A stretch of 64,000 bases of DNA from NCBI GenBank assembly GCA_963711505.1, contig CAVQEJ010000003.1, positions 496,001-560,000 on the forward strand, given 5' to 3'. The stretch comes from JAGWRA01 sp963711505 (GTDB lineage: Bacteria; Acidobacteriota; Vicinamibacteria; Vicinamibacterales; CAVVIG01). The notes below the pieces were generated by a model, which saw only the letters and a program-made list of their open reading frames with translations, had not been told where the DNA came from and made no database searches. Of this stretch, positions 1 to 8,576 are shown in pieces. Both the position numbers and the translations under genes were made by a program. The number at the start of each line of letters is the position of its first letter. Within the stretch, counting starts at the first letter, position 1.

Positions 1-196
1 ATGGACACGCCGGTCGGCACTCGAGGAAGAACGAGCAGAGCGGCCGCGGAATCCGGCGACTGACGGGCGGTCGATTGGAAGGCTGGACTGACCCGAAAGC
101 GTCGTAATCGTAAGAACCGTCCGGGCCGCTGTCAAGCGAAGATCCGTGCAAGGGGCGCCAGATCCGAACGATGGCGCTGAATCGGGTGCGGACTGC

Positions 197-1523
197 TCAG
201 TCGGCGGTGTTGCCGGTCAGATGCGGATGCGAGGCGAAGATCTGGTGGGTCCATTCGGCGGCGCGCAGGTAATCGTCGGGCAGATCCTCCTCCGACAGAC
301 CCGCGGCCGCCGCGCTGGCGGCACAGCGTTCCCAGTCGGCCGCCTCATAGGCCACGACGGTGTCGAGGACCTGCCGCAGCAGGTTGGGCTCGCCGAGCAG
401 GGCGTCGCGGACGTCGTGGGGCACGGGCAGCGCCGAGAGGATCTCCTCGAGCGGACGCCCCATGATGGCGTCGAGGTGCGAGAAGAGCCCCATCAGGAAG
501 AGTTCCGACGCCCGGGTGCGCAGCACCGTCGAGGCCGCCAGCAGCTCGCAGAACCGGCCCCGGAAGACCGATTCGACGACCAGTTCGCCCGGCGTGTCGC
601 GGCTGAGATCGGCCATGGCCCAGACCGACGCCCAGCGCCGGATCTCGTCAGTCCGAGCAGCGTCAGCGCGTGGCGCAGCGACTTGATCTCCATCACGAAG
701 CCGAAGGCCGCCGAGTTGACGTGACGCAGCAGCCGGTAGGTGATCGAGAGGTCCTGCTTGACGATCGTCCTCGAGCCGCGCGGACGTCACATCGGGATCG
801 GTCACTTCCTGCAGCAGCCGCAGGTAGTTCATCCGGAACGCCGGCACGTTGCGCGCCGACACGATCACCGGCCGGCTGAAGAAGTACCCCTGGAAGAAGC
901 GATAGCCGGCCTCGACGGCCTCATTGTGCGCCTCGCGCGTCTCCAGCTTCTCGGCCAGCATGTGGATGCCCTGGGCACGCAGACGTTCCGACAGCAGGCG
1001 TCGCGTGTCGGGAGGCGTGGCCAGGAAGTCGACCTTCACGAAGTCGGCGAGCGGCAGCAGCGGATGATCCGATCTGCTCGGCGGGGAAGTCATCGAGGGC
1101 GATCTGGTAGCCGGCCGACTTCAGGCGCTCGCAGGCCGCCACGACGTGCCGATCGGGTTCGACGGTCTCGAGCACTTCGATGACGACACGATCGCTGGGC
1201 AGCACCAGCGCCATGTCGTTGACCAGCGGGGCCCGCGAGAAGTTCACGAACGCCAGCTTGCCCTGCGCCAGCATGTCGAGGCCCAGGAACGCCCCTTCGG
1301 AGATCACCTGCGAGGTGGCCAGATCGTGCGTGGTGTCGACGTTGTTGAAGTAATTCTCCAGGCCCGACCGGAACAGCAGCTCGTATGCGAAGACGCGATC
1401 CCGCTCGTCGAAGATCGGCTGGCGGGCGACGAACGTCTGGGCGGCGGGCAGGGCTCCGCCTCGCGCCAAAGCCTGCCGCCCGGCGTCGCGGAAGCTCTCC
1501 GGTTCCTCGCGCACGTACATCAC
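197..1523 (-). CDS. EAL-HDOD (YuxH-type) signalling protein, frameshifted
   Basis: Three reading frames join into one protein of about 440 aa. The N-terminal part reads FVARQPIFDERDRVFAYELL and continues to IEVLETVEPD and IALDDF, the pattern of the degenerate EAL half of EAL-HDOD proteins, which usually lack phosphodiesterase activity. It then shifts frame near 1065-1098 into PLADFVKVDFLA, near 768 into a piece reading MEIKSLRHALTLLGL (start of HDOD), and near 640 back into EIRRWASVWAMADL. The HDOD helices then run to the stop. The breaks near 1065-1098 and 768 are each repaired by removing one base, and the one near 640 by adding one base, so sequencing indels are more likely than decay. The family acts as a cytoplasmic protein-interaction hub in nucleotide or stress signalling; the substrate here is unknown. 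Start: GTG-ATG at 1523/1520, with a weak ribosome site. Confidence 0.8.
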
Positions 1524-1860
1524 CTACTGAAGCGGCAGATCGGTCCCAAAACTTGAATCGCGTGACGACTGTCCTGTCAGCGTCAGTCCTATATATCCCT
1601 ATGCGTCGCGTAAGAAGTGCCCCATTCGGCACCTTATCTGACCGGCGCGGTCCGCGGTCTGATCCTGGTAACTGATTGCAGGGAGGAATCTTGTGTGGCG
1701 GTGCCAGCTCACCGGCCGTGGCGTTGTCGTCGGTGGGGGAAGGGGGGCGCTGACCGGCGGTGCCGTGGGCGGCGGCGCTGGTCCGCGGGCGTTCCTGACG
1801 GGCGTCGGAGGCGGTCCGGATGGACCGCCTCCCGCCAGGGCCGCGTCCGTGCCGGGTCCG
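1524..1860. other. intergenic, no gene seen
   Basis: This 337-base stretch lies between two minus-strand genes. Apart from the hairpin at 1807-1832 I find no coding sequence, RNA gene or convincing promoter box. It should carry the promoter of the EAL-HDOD gene; an AT-rich patch around 1590-1602 (tatatat) is the only candidate. Confidence 0.5.
1807..1832 (-). terminator. hairpin downstream of the small 82-aa gene
   Basis: A perfect 11-bp stem (GGAGGCGGTCC / GGACCGCCTCC) with a 4-base loop lies about 30 bases past the stop of the minus-strand gene at 1861. It has no clear U-run, so intrinsic termination is plausible but not certain. Confidence 0.45.
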
Positions 1861-2109
1861 TCAGTGATGCGGATGATGGCCGGCGAACTCGAGCTCGTGG
1901 CGCAGGTACATCTTGACGGCGCGCGGGCTGGCCCCGACCGCGTCGAGGTCGACGTCGACCGCGAAGTGCTGGTCCCCGGCTGTGGCGTGACGGTTCGAGT
2001 AGTTGTAGTGGAGCGTCCGGCCATCTTCCTGCACGGAATCCAGATGGAAGTCGAGATCGAGTTCGTACACCGCGTCGACGCCGGCGCGGTCGAGTTCATG
2101 TTGCGTCAT
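1861..2109 (-). CDS. small hypothetical protein, 82 aa
   Basis: I do not recognise this family. The start MTQHELDRAG is chosen because AAGGAG sits a few bases upstream of the ATG at 2109; a longer frame extends upstream but has no ribosome site. The protein is acidic, with alternating hydrophobic and charged residues (YELDLDFHLDS, FAVDVDLDAVG) suggesting beta strands, and ends in GHHPHH. It has no signal peptide or membrane segment. It stands alone on the minus strand, followed by a hairpin, and has no evident functional partner. Confidence 0.6.
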   Translation of the reverse strand: MTQHELDRAGVDAVYELDLDFHLDSVQEDGRTLHYNYSNRHATAGDQHFAVDVDLDAVGASPRAVKMYLRHELEFAGHHPHH

Positions 2110-2286
2110 GTCGGATCTCCTTTCGATGCGGCCGGTCGACGTGCGGGGCGTGCGTGGGAAGCCGGACGGCCGGCGCAGCGATTCCGTGACGATCGGCGGG
2201 TCGGGTGTCTCCACTGTGCGCCCGCCGCGCAGCGAACGCAAGCTGAGCGGGAACGCCGGAGGGGGAAGCTCGGCTGGTGGACGGGA

Positions 2287-2425
2287 CTACGGCCGGGGGC
2301 GCTGCTTCCGCGGGGAGGGTGTGGCGTCGCCGCGCGTGCGCAGCAGGTCGGTGAGGCCGAGTCGTTCGATGTGACGATAGAGCGCCCGGCGGCTCACGCC
2401 GAGCACGCGTGCCGGCGCGTCCCGC
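2287..2425 (-). pseudogene. orphan Fis-type helix-turn-helix fragment
   Basis: On the minus strand, immediately after the stop of the propeller gene, an open frame reads ARVLGVSRRALYRHIERLG and ends at a TAG at 2287. This is the C-terminal helix-turn-helix of the Fis family as found at the end of NtrC-type regulators; the same motif ends the kinase at 27459-30143 (ARVLGVSRRTLYRRLRKHE). The frame has no ATG; only an internal GTG within the helix is available. It looks like the leftover tail of a regulator whose front part was lost, probably when the propeller gene came to lie here. Confidence 0.5.
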
Positions 2426-5400
2426 TCAGGGTTCGACCGGCGGCAGCCCGGCTCGTCTCAGGCGGACATTCAGCGCCGGCAGGTCGGTCGCCTTCACCGC
2501 ATGCCACCGGGCCAGCACGCCACGAAGCGTGCGCTGCACGCCGGCAGCCGCGGTCACGGCCTGCGTGGTCGGTGCGGCATCGGCGCTCTCCACCACGCGG
2601 TAGACGCTCTCCAACTCGGCGTTCAGCCGCTGGAGATCGGCGCGGCCGGTGTCGGGCGCCTCCCCCGACAACGCAGCGGCCGTCTCGATCAGACGTGCGA
2701 CGTCGCCGGCCGGCACGCCGGGGCGTCCCGCCAACGCCCGTAACCGGGCTGTTACGCGCCTCACCTGTTCGAGCGCCTGGACGTCGTCGTGGAGCGCCGC
2801 GGCCAGCCGGCTCGCCAGTGTGAACTGGCTGGTCAGATCGGCGCGCGTGGCCGGCACGCGCGGGTCCATCTTCACCACCAGCGGGACGGTCATCGTGCGA
2901 TCGCCGACGGTGAGCCGGACGAGGTACCGCCCGGGCATGACGGCCGGTCCCAGTGGCTCCTCCGGGGTATCGTGCGGAATCGCCGAGATCGGGTACCCGC
3001 GGCGCAGGACGTCGGGCGCGGCCTCGTGCAGGTTCCAGACGAACCGGTGCATGCCGGCGGTGGCCGACAGGATCGGCGGAGGACGGAGCCAGTAGGTCGG
3101 CACGTTCAATTCCGGGCTGACGGGTGCCGGGCGATCGGTGCTCGAGAAGCGCCGCACGAGCCGGCCGGCGGCGTCCATCACCTCGAGGGTCACCGGCCCG
3201 TGCGCGTCGGCGCGCAGGTAGTAGTCGAGGATCGCGCCATCGGGCGGATTGCGGCCGGCCGGTTCCTCGGGGGGCAACGGTGTGTCGGTGTAGGTGTCGC
3301 GGCGGAGGCGCCAGGCGGGAGCGGGGCGGAACAGGTGCGCCGCCGACGCCGCCACGGCAGGTGTGATCTGCCTCAGCGGCGTCACGTCGTCGAGGATCCA
3401 GAACGAGCGGCCGTGCGTGGCGACGATGAGATCGTCCTGATGCACGGCGAGGTCGCGCATCGACGTCACCGGCAGGTTGAGCTGCAGTGACTGCCAGTGG
3501 TCGCCATCGTCGAACGAGACATAGACCCCGCGCTCCGTGCCCGCATAGAGCAGGCCGCGCCGCACGGGATCCTCCCGGACGACGTTCACCGGCGCGTCGT
3601 CGGGCAGCCCGGTCGTAATCGTCTGCCAGGTCCGGCCGCCGTCGTGCGTCCGGTAGATGTACGGCGTCGGGTCGTCGAGCCGGAAGCGCGAGACCGACGC
3701 GTACACCGTGCCCACGTCGAAGTGCGAGGCGTCGAGCTGCGTGACCTTGCTCCAGGCGGTCAGCGCGGGCGGCGTGACGTTCCGCCAGTGGGCCCCGCTG
3801 TCGTGTGTCACCTGGATCAGCCCGTCGTCGGTCCCCACCCAGATCAGGTTCACGTCGCGGGGTGACGGCGCGATCGCATAGATCACCCCGCGGTGACTCG
3901 CGCCGGCCGCCTCACTCCGGTAGACGCCGAGATTCGGCGGAACGCCGGGATCCGGCCTGGTGAGATCGGGACTGATCACCTGCCAGCTGTGGCCGCCGTC
4001 GGTCGTCTTGAAGAGCACCTGCGCCGCGAAGTACAGGATGTGCGGGTCGACGGGAGAGAAGATGATCGGCGCCGTGCGATCGAACCGGTACTTGCCGTTC
4101 CGCAATACGACCGGTCCGACGTCCTGGACCTGTCCCGTCCGCTCGTCGTAGCGGCTCACCTTGCCGCCGTAGATGATTCCCGGGTGCAGCGGATCGGGCG
4201 CGGCATAGCCGTATTCCTCGACGCCCACCGGATGCCAGTCGCGGTCCGTGACGGCGCCGTCGTTGCCGCGGCTGGAGACGCCCGCCGATCCGCTCTCCTG
4301 CTGCCCGCTGTACACGCGGTAGGGGAACCGGTTGTCGGCGGTGACGTGATAGAGCTGCGCAGTGGGCTGGTTGTACCAGCTGCTCCACGTGCGCCCGCCG
4401 TTCACGCTGAGCGTGGCGCCCTGATCGGCGGCGAGCAGGATGATGTCGGGATTGGCGGGATTGATCCAGATCGTGTGGTAGTCGTCGCCACCCGGCGCGC
4501 CCTTGATGGCCGTGAACGTGCGGCCCCCATCGGTCGACCGGTACGTCGACGTGTTGGCGACGTAGACGACGTCGGGGTTCCGTGGATCGACCCGCACACC
4601 GGCGAAGTCGTCGCCGCGGCCCCAGATGCGGGTCTCGCCGTTGACTCGGTCCCAGTGCTGCCCGGCGTCGTCCGATCGGTACAGTCCGCCGGATGCGCGC
4701 GACGCCTGGACGAGGGCGTACATCCGGTGCGGCGCGCTCGGGGCGATGCCGATCCCGATACGGCCCAGTCCCTGCGCGAACGTCGGCAGCCCGTCGGCGA
4801 GCGGGTGCCACGTGTCGCCGCCGTCGGCCGATTCGAACAGTCCGCTCCCGGCGCCGAGGTAGGCGTTGTCGTACTCCCACGGACCCTGGCGAGCCGCCCA
4901 CAGCACCGCGTAGACGTGAGCCGGGTTCGACGGATCGAACGCCAGGTCGATGGCCCCGGTGTTCTCGTCGCGGTAGAGCACCTTCGTCCAGGTCGCGCCG
5001 CCGTCGGTCGAGCGGAACACCCCCCGCTGCGGATTCGGGCCGTACGGGTGACCGAGCACCGCCACGAACAGTCGATCGGGATTGCGCGGGTCGACGATGA
5101 TCGCCCCGATCTGCTGTCCCTGCCGCAGGCCGAGATGCTGCCACGTGCGCCCGCCGTCGGTCGACTTGTACATGCCGTCGCCGACCGACAGGTCGGGCCG
5201 CTGCAGCCCCTCGCCGCTGCCGACGTAGATGATGTCGGGGTTGGACGGTGCCACGGCGAGCGCGCCGATCGATCCGGTGTCCTCGCCGTCGAAGATCGGC
5301 GTCCACGTCCGGCCGTAGTCGGTCGTCTTCCACACGCCGCCGTTGCTGGCGGCAACATAGAAGAGGTTGGGATGGCCGGGCACGCCGCTGGCGGCCACCG

Positions 5401-5563
5401 TCCGGCCGCCGCGGAACGGGCCGATCAGGCGCCATCGCATCGCGGCGTACAAGGCGGGATCGACCGTCTGCGCGTGCACCGCCGCCGGCAATGCCACCAG
5501 CCAGCCGAGCAGCAGTGCGAGGCAGACGAAGCGAAGCGTTCGACGAGGCGGGCGTCTGGACAT
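2426..5563 (-). CDS. secreted sortilin-like BNR/Asp-box beta-propeller protein
   Basis: This is a 1045-aa intact protein. A signal peptide covers residues 1 to about 31 (Arg-rich start, hydrophobic core, cut after AVHA). Residues of about 35-720 contain repeated Asp-box motifs of the S-x-D-x-G-x-x-W type (STDGGRTW, TTDGGHSW, THDGGRTW, SADGGDTW) in the arrangement of sortilin/VPS10-like and exo-sialidase-like propellers. The last 300 aa are a separate alpha/beta tail with helices (ADLTSQFTLASRLAAAL). Such proteins are abundant in Acidobacteriota and are often named glycosyl hydrolase, but I see no conserved sialidase catalytic set, so substrate and activity are unknown. It is probably periplasmic or surface bound. 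The gene is monocistronic and divergent from the outer-membrane gene at 5826. Confidence 0.85.
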   Translation of the reverse strand: MSRRPPRRTLRFVCLALLLGWLVALPAAVHAQTVDPALYAAMRWRLIGPFRGGRTVAASGVPGHPNLFYVAASNGGVWKTTDYGRTWTPIFDGEDTGSIGALAVAPSNPDIIYVGSGEGLQRPDLSVGDGMYKSTDGGRTWQHLGLRQGQQIGAIIVDPRNPDRLFVAVLGHPYGPNPQRGVFRSTDGGATWTKVLYRDENTGAIDLAFDPSNPAHVYAVLWAARQGPWEYDNAYLGAGSGLFESADGGDTWHPLADGLPTFAQGLGRIGIGIAPSAPHRMYALVQASRASGGLYRSDDAGQHWDRVNGETRIWGRGDDFAGVRVDPRNPDVVYVANTSTYRSTDGGRTFTAIKGAPGGDDYHTIWINPANPDIILLAADQGATLSVNGGRTWSSWYNQPTAQLYHVTADNRFPYRVYSGQQESGSAGVSSRGNDGAVTDRDWHPVGVEEYGYAAPDPLHPGIIYGGKVSRYDERTGQVQDVGPVVLRNGKYRFDRTAPIIFSPVDPHILYFAAQVLFKTTDGGHSWQVISPDLTRPDPGVPPNLGVYRSEAAGASHRGVIYAIAPSPRDVNLIWVGTDDGLIQVTHDSGAHWRNVTPPALTAWSKVTQLDASHFDVGTVYASVSRFRLDDPTPYIYRTHDGGRTWQTITTGLPDDAPVNVVREDPVRRGLLYAGTERGVYVSFDDGDHWQSLQLNLPVTSMRDLAVHQDDLIVATHGRSFWILDDVTPLRQITPAVAASAAHLFRPAPAWRLRRDTYTDTPLPPEEPAGRNPPDGAILDYYLRADAHGPVTLEVMDAAGRLVRRFSSTDRPAPVSPELNVPTYWLRPPPILSATAGMHRFVWNLHEAAPDVLRRGYPISAIPHDTPEEPLGPAVMPGRYLVRLTVGDRTMTVPLVVKMDPRVPATRADLTSQFTLASRLAAALHDDVQALEQVRRVTARLRALAGRPGVPAGDVARLIETAAALSGEAPDTGRADLQRLNAELESVYRVVESADAAPTTQAVTAAAGVQRTLRGVLARWHAVKATDLPALNVRLRRAGLPPVEP

Positions 5564-5825
5564 GAACGGGATCCTCCGGATCGTCTCGCTATAGATACCG
5601 CGGACCGTCCGGCAGGAGCAACTCGCTCGTGTAACTCTTGCACGCCAATGTCAATCGGACCCCGGTGTCCGGTTCCGGCCGATCGCGCCGGATGCGCGTA
5701 ACTGGCGCCATGGCGGCGACATCAGGCGTGCGCGGCGGCCCGTGCCGATCGGCACGGTCGTTGCCCTTCCTTCCTGCAACGTCCACTTCATCCATCGCAC
5801 TGAACTCATCCGCAGGAGGTGATAC

Positions 5826-6356
5826 ATGGAACGGACGCTTCGCACGCTCGTCTTCGCCGGTCTGATCGGCTTCGTCGCGGCCGCACCGGTGCGGGCCGAC
5901 ACGTTCGTCACGCCGTTTCTCGGCGCGACCTTCGGCGGCGACGCTCCGGTGAGCGAACCGTCCTGGGGCGTGGCCGTCGGCGGCATGGGCGGCGGCGTGA
6001 TCGGCGTCGAGGGGGAGTTCGGCTATACGCCGGACTTCTTCGGCACGGGCGGCAACGTGACGAGCAGCCACGTGGTGACCCTGATGGGCAACCTGATGGT
6101 CGGTGCTCCCGTGGGGGCCGTGCGCCCGTACGTGACGGCGGGCGTCGGGCTGATCCGCCAGCACACCGAAGTGAACGCCGCCGGTCTGCTGACGAACATC
6201 ACGTCGAGCGACTTCGGCTTCGACGCGGGCGGCGGTGCCCGGTTCATGCTGAGCCGGCACGTCGGCATCCGCGGCGACGTCCGGTACTTCAAGGTTCGCA
6301 AGAGCGGCGGACTCGGCTTCTGGCGCGGGTACGGCGGCCTGTCGCTGAGTTTCTAG
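5826..6356 (+). CDS. outer membrane beta-barrel protein
   Basis: A 176-aa protein with a signal peptide (cut after PVRA, residue ~24) followed by alternating Gly-rich amphipathic strands and a C-terminal SLSF ending in Phe, the usual mark of an 8-stranded OmpA/Opa-like barrel inserted by the BAM machinery. The start is supported by AGGAGGTGATAC directly before the ATG. The role is unknown; small barrels of this kind are structural or adhesive. A GC-rich hairpin (GGCGCCGCC / GGCGGCGCC) follows at about 6364-6391. Confidence 0.8.
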   Translation: MERTLRTLVFAGLIGFVAAAPVRADTFVTPFLGATFGGDAPVSEPSWGVAVGGMGGGVIGVEGEFGYTPDFFGTGGNVTSSHVVTLMGNLMVGAPVGAVRPYVTAGVGLIRQHTEVNAAGLLTNITSSDFGFDAGGGARFMLSRHVGIRGDVRYFKVRKSGGLGFWRGYGGLSLSF

Positions 6357-6416
6357 CGCCGCGGGCGCCGCCGCGGCCCTCCGGCGGCGCCGCACCAGGC
6401 GGAGAGGTGGCGCGCG

Positions 6417-6563
6417 ATGCTGATGGTCGTCTTCACCGTGCTGATCGCCTTGTGGCTCCTGGGCACGACCAGCGCGTTCACGCTCGGTGGCGCGATCCAC
6501 GTGCTGCTGCTGCTGGCCGTCCTCGTGCTGCTCATCCGCGGAGTCGACGGACGGACGATCTGA
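6417..6563 (+). CDS. lmo0937-type small membrane protein
   Basis: A 48-aa ORF starting at the ATG at 6417 with GGAGAGG upstream. It has two hydrophobic helices (LIALWLLGTTSAFTLGG and IHVLLLLAVLVLLIRG). The central Leu-Gly-x2-Ser-x-Phe/Tyr-Thr-Leu-Gly-Gly-x-Ile-His-x-Leu pattern is that of the lmo0937/DUF5670 family, widespread two-helix inner-membrane proteins of unknown function. It lies 60 bases after the barrel gene and could share its transcript. Confidence 0.8.
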   Translation: MLMVVFTVLIALWLLGTTSAFTLGGAIHVLLLLAVLVLLIRGVDGRTI

Positions 6564-6776
6564 GCGCCGCTGGGACGGCGTTCGGCGGGCGCGGGGTGGA
6601 GGGGTTCCTCCATCCCGCCGCCCATCCCCTCTTGCGCGGCGCCGCGATCCCTATTGACGGGATCGGGCCGCCGTGCCATTCTTCGTGACGCTCACAACCT
6701 TTCACACAGAGCCGGACGCCATCGGATCGGAGCGCGGAGATCGCGGCCGGCCGACGTCGTGCTCGAGGAGCCACCC

Positions 6777-7631
6777 ATGTATCGCAGTACCTCGCTGATG
6801 TGCGCGCTCGCGCTGGTCGCCACGGTTGGCCTCGCGCAGGCCGCGCCCGCCGGCCAGACGACGGCCGCGAACGCCAAACGGCTGGTTCAGATCAACGACA
6901 TGACCTGGCCGGAGATCTACGACGCCATCCACAAGGACGGCAAGACGACCGTGCTCGTCTACAACGGCGGCACCGAGCAGCGGGGGCCGCAGTGCGTGCT
7001 GGGCGGCCACACGCTGATGGGCGAGGCCACGGCGAAGGCGATTGCCGAGAAGCTGGGGAACGCGCTCGTGGCGCCGACCATGCCGTTCTCGATCACGGGC
7101 GTGAGCGAGGAGCATCCGGGCGGCATCAGCGTGACCCCCGAGACGTTCATCGCCGTCAACGAGCAGGTCGTCGACAGCATGGTGAAGAACGGCTTCAAGA
7201 ACATCATCCTCATGGGCGATCACGGCGGCGGACAGAAGCAGCTCGCGGAGGTGGCCCAGAAGAAGGACGCGCAGTACGGTCCGCAGGGCGTGCACGTGTA
7301 CTTCTGTGGTGATGTCTACGCGAAGGCGATGGCGGAGTTCGACCAGTACCTGATCGCCCACCATCTGCCGGTGAGCACGCACGCCGGGATTTCCGACACG
7401 TCCGAGATGATGTACCTGGACGAGGCGAAGTGGGTTCGCGTCGACAAGATCACCGTCGGCGACCCGGTGCCGAAGGCGGGCGAGAAGCCGGTGCACACGG
7501 TGAACAACGGGATCACGGGCGACGCCCGCGGCTCCTCGAAGGCGCTCGGCAAGATCCAGTTCGACATGAAGGTGAACGCCGCCGTGAAGCAGATCCACGG
7601 CTTCCTCAGCGGCCAGGCCTCGCAGCACTGA
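6777..7631 (+). CDS. secreted creatininase-family protein
   Basis: A 284-aa protein with a signal peptide (MYRSTSLMCALALV, cut near AQAAPA). The mature part carries the creatininase/FAPy-deformylase fold: GGTEQRGPQCVLGGH (residues ~62-76; the classic GSxEQHGPHLPLGTD with Gln and His in place of the usual His and Asp), LMGDHGGGQ and STHAGISDTSEMMYL, which supply metal ligands and a catalytic Glu in the family. The changed ligands mean that creatininase activity should not be assumed; it is probably a Zn/Mn amidohydrolase acting outside the cytoplasm. The start at 6777 fits GAGGAG 6 bases upstream and makes the signal peptide N-terminal; a longer frame exists upstream. Confidence 0.8.
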   Translation: MYRSTSLMCALALVATVGLAQAAPAGQTTAANAKRLVQINDMTWPEIYDAIHKDGKTTVLVYNGGTEQRGPQCVLGGHTLMGEATAKAIAEKLGNALVAPTMPFSITGVSEEHPGGISVTPETFIAVNEQVVDSMVKNGFKNIILMGDHGGGQKQLAEVAQKKDAQYGPQGVHVYFCGDVYAKAMAEFDQYLIAHHLPVSTHAGISDTSEMMYLDEAKWVRVDKITVGDPVPKAGEKPVHTVNNGITGDARGSSKALGKIQFDMKVNAAVKQIHGFLSGQASQH

Positions 7632-7695
7632 TTCTGTCCGGGGACGCCGGCGCGTCCGGTGCGCCGATCGTGCTCTGTTCGCATTCCGGGTGTGT

Positions 7696-7724
7696 GGCTG
7701 CCCGGCCCGGCCGGGCCGGCAGCC
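7696..7724. terminator. GC-rich hairpin between creatininase-like gene and kynA
   Basis: GGCTGCCCGGCCCGG pairs with CCGGGCCGGCAGCC with one bulge. It probably ends or attenuates the upstream transcript; there is no U-run. Confidence 0.4.
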
Positions 7725-7750
7725 GCACACCGCTTTCCGTCCCGAGATCC

Positions 7751-8569
7751 ATGGCTGCCACACCTCCGTCCGACGCCGACGCCCGCGCTGCGCTCACCTA
7801 CGGCCGCTATCTGCGCATCGACGAACTGCTCGCGCTGCAGCATCCCCTCTCGGAGGGGCCCGAGCACGACGAGATGCTGTTCATCGTCATCCATCAGGTG
7901 TACGAGCTCTGGTTCAAGGAGCTGCTGCACGAGATGGATCACACGATCCACCTGCTGTCGATCGACGAGACGCATCGCGTTCAGCACACCCTGAAGCGGA
8001 TTCTCACGATCCTGAAGGTGCTCGTCGCGCAGCTCGACATCCTCGAAACCATGACCCCGCTCGAGTTCCTGTCGTTCCGTGAGCGGCTCGAGCAGGCGAG
8101 CGGCTTCCAGTCGGACCAGTTCCGGCAGCTCGAGTTCGTGCTCGGCGCGAAGTCCGAGGCTCCCATGCACCGGTTCGCCGAGGGGACGCGCGCCCGCACG
8201 GCGCTCGAGGAGCGCTACCGCGCGCCGTCCCTGTGGGACGCGTTCCTGCAGTACCTGTGGCGCGAGGGCTATGCCGTGCCGCCCGACGATCTCGGACGCG
8301 ACGTCCGGACGCCGGCCGCACCGTCGGTCGCCCTTCAGGCCCTGCTCATCGAGCTGTACCGTGGCGATCCCAAGAACGCCGAGCTGTGCGAGCGGCTCGT
8401 GGACCTGGACGAAGGGGTCCAGGAATGGCGGTACCGGCACATGAAGATGGTGCAGCGGACGATCGGCACCAAGACCGGCACCGGTGGCTCGGCCGGATCG
8501 CGCTACCTGGGCACCACCCTCAACCAGCCCGTGTTCCCCGATCTGTGGGCGATCCGGGCGCAGCTGTGA
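7751..8569 (+). CDS. kynA: tryptophan 2,3-dioxygenase
   Basis: A 272-aa haem enzyme that opens the indole ring of L-tryptophan to N-formylkynurenine, the first step of the kynurenine pathway. Family marks: LTYGRYLRIDELLALQHPLS at the N-terminus (substrate site), HDEMLFIVIHQVYELWFKE, and the C-terminal RYRHMKMVQRTIGTKTGTGG, which holds the axial haem histidine and the flexible loop that closes on substrate. The length matches the bacterial family (260-280 aa). It is followed 7 bases later by kynU, clearly one operon. A formamidase gene is not next door, so that step must be encoded elsewhere or be done by another hydrolase. Confidence 0.95.
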   Translation: MAATPPSDADARAALTYGRYLRIDELLALQHPLSEGPEHDEMLFIVIHQVYELWFKELLHEMDHTIHLLSIDETHRVQHTLKRILTILKVLVAQLDILETMTPLEFLSFRERLEQASGFQSDQFRQLEFVLGAKSEAPMHRFAEGTRARTALEERYRAPSLWDAFLQYLWREGYAVPPDDLGRDVRTPAAPSVALQALLIELYRGDPKNAELCERLVDLDEGVQEWRYRHMKMVQRTIGTKTGTGGSAGSRYLGTTLNQPVFPDLWAIRAQL

Positions 8570-8576
8570 CGCGGCG

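Noticed and set aside
1..63. Open frame of 20 codons from the first base to TGA
   Set aside because: It could be the end of a gene entering from the left, but 20 codons with Arg/Ala bias and no motif do not support a call.
1693..2823. 376-codon plus-strand frame over the small gene and propeller tail
   Set aside because: Arg/Gly/Ala-rich shadow of high-GC minus-strand genes; no motif or ribosome site.
3893..5701. 602-codon plus-strand frame opposite the propeller gene
   Set aside because: Antisense shadow; the minus frame has Asp-box repeats and a signal peptide.
6777..7631. True creatininase annotation
   Set aside because: Two family metal-ligand positions differ (His to Gln, Asp to His) and the protein is exported, so only the fold is claimed.
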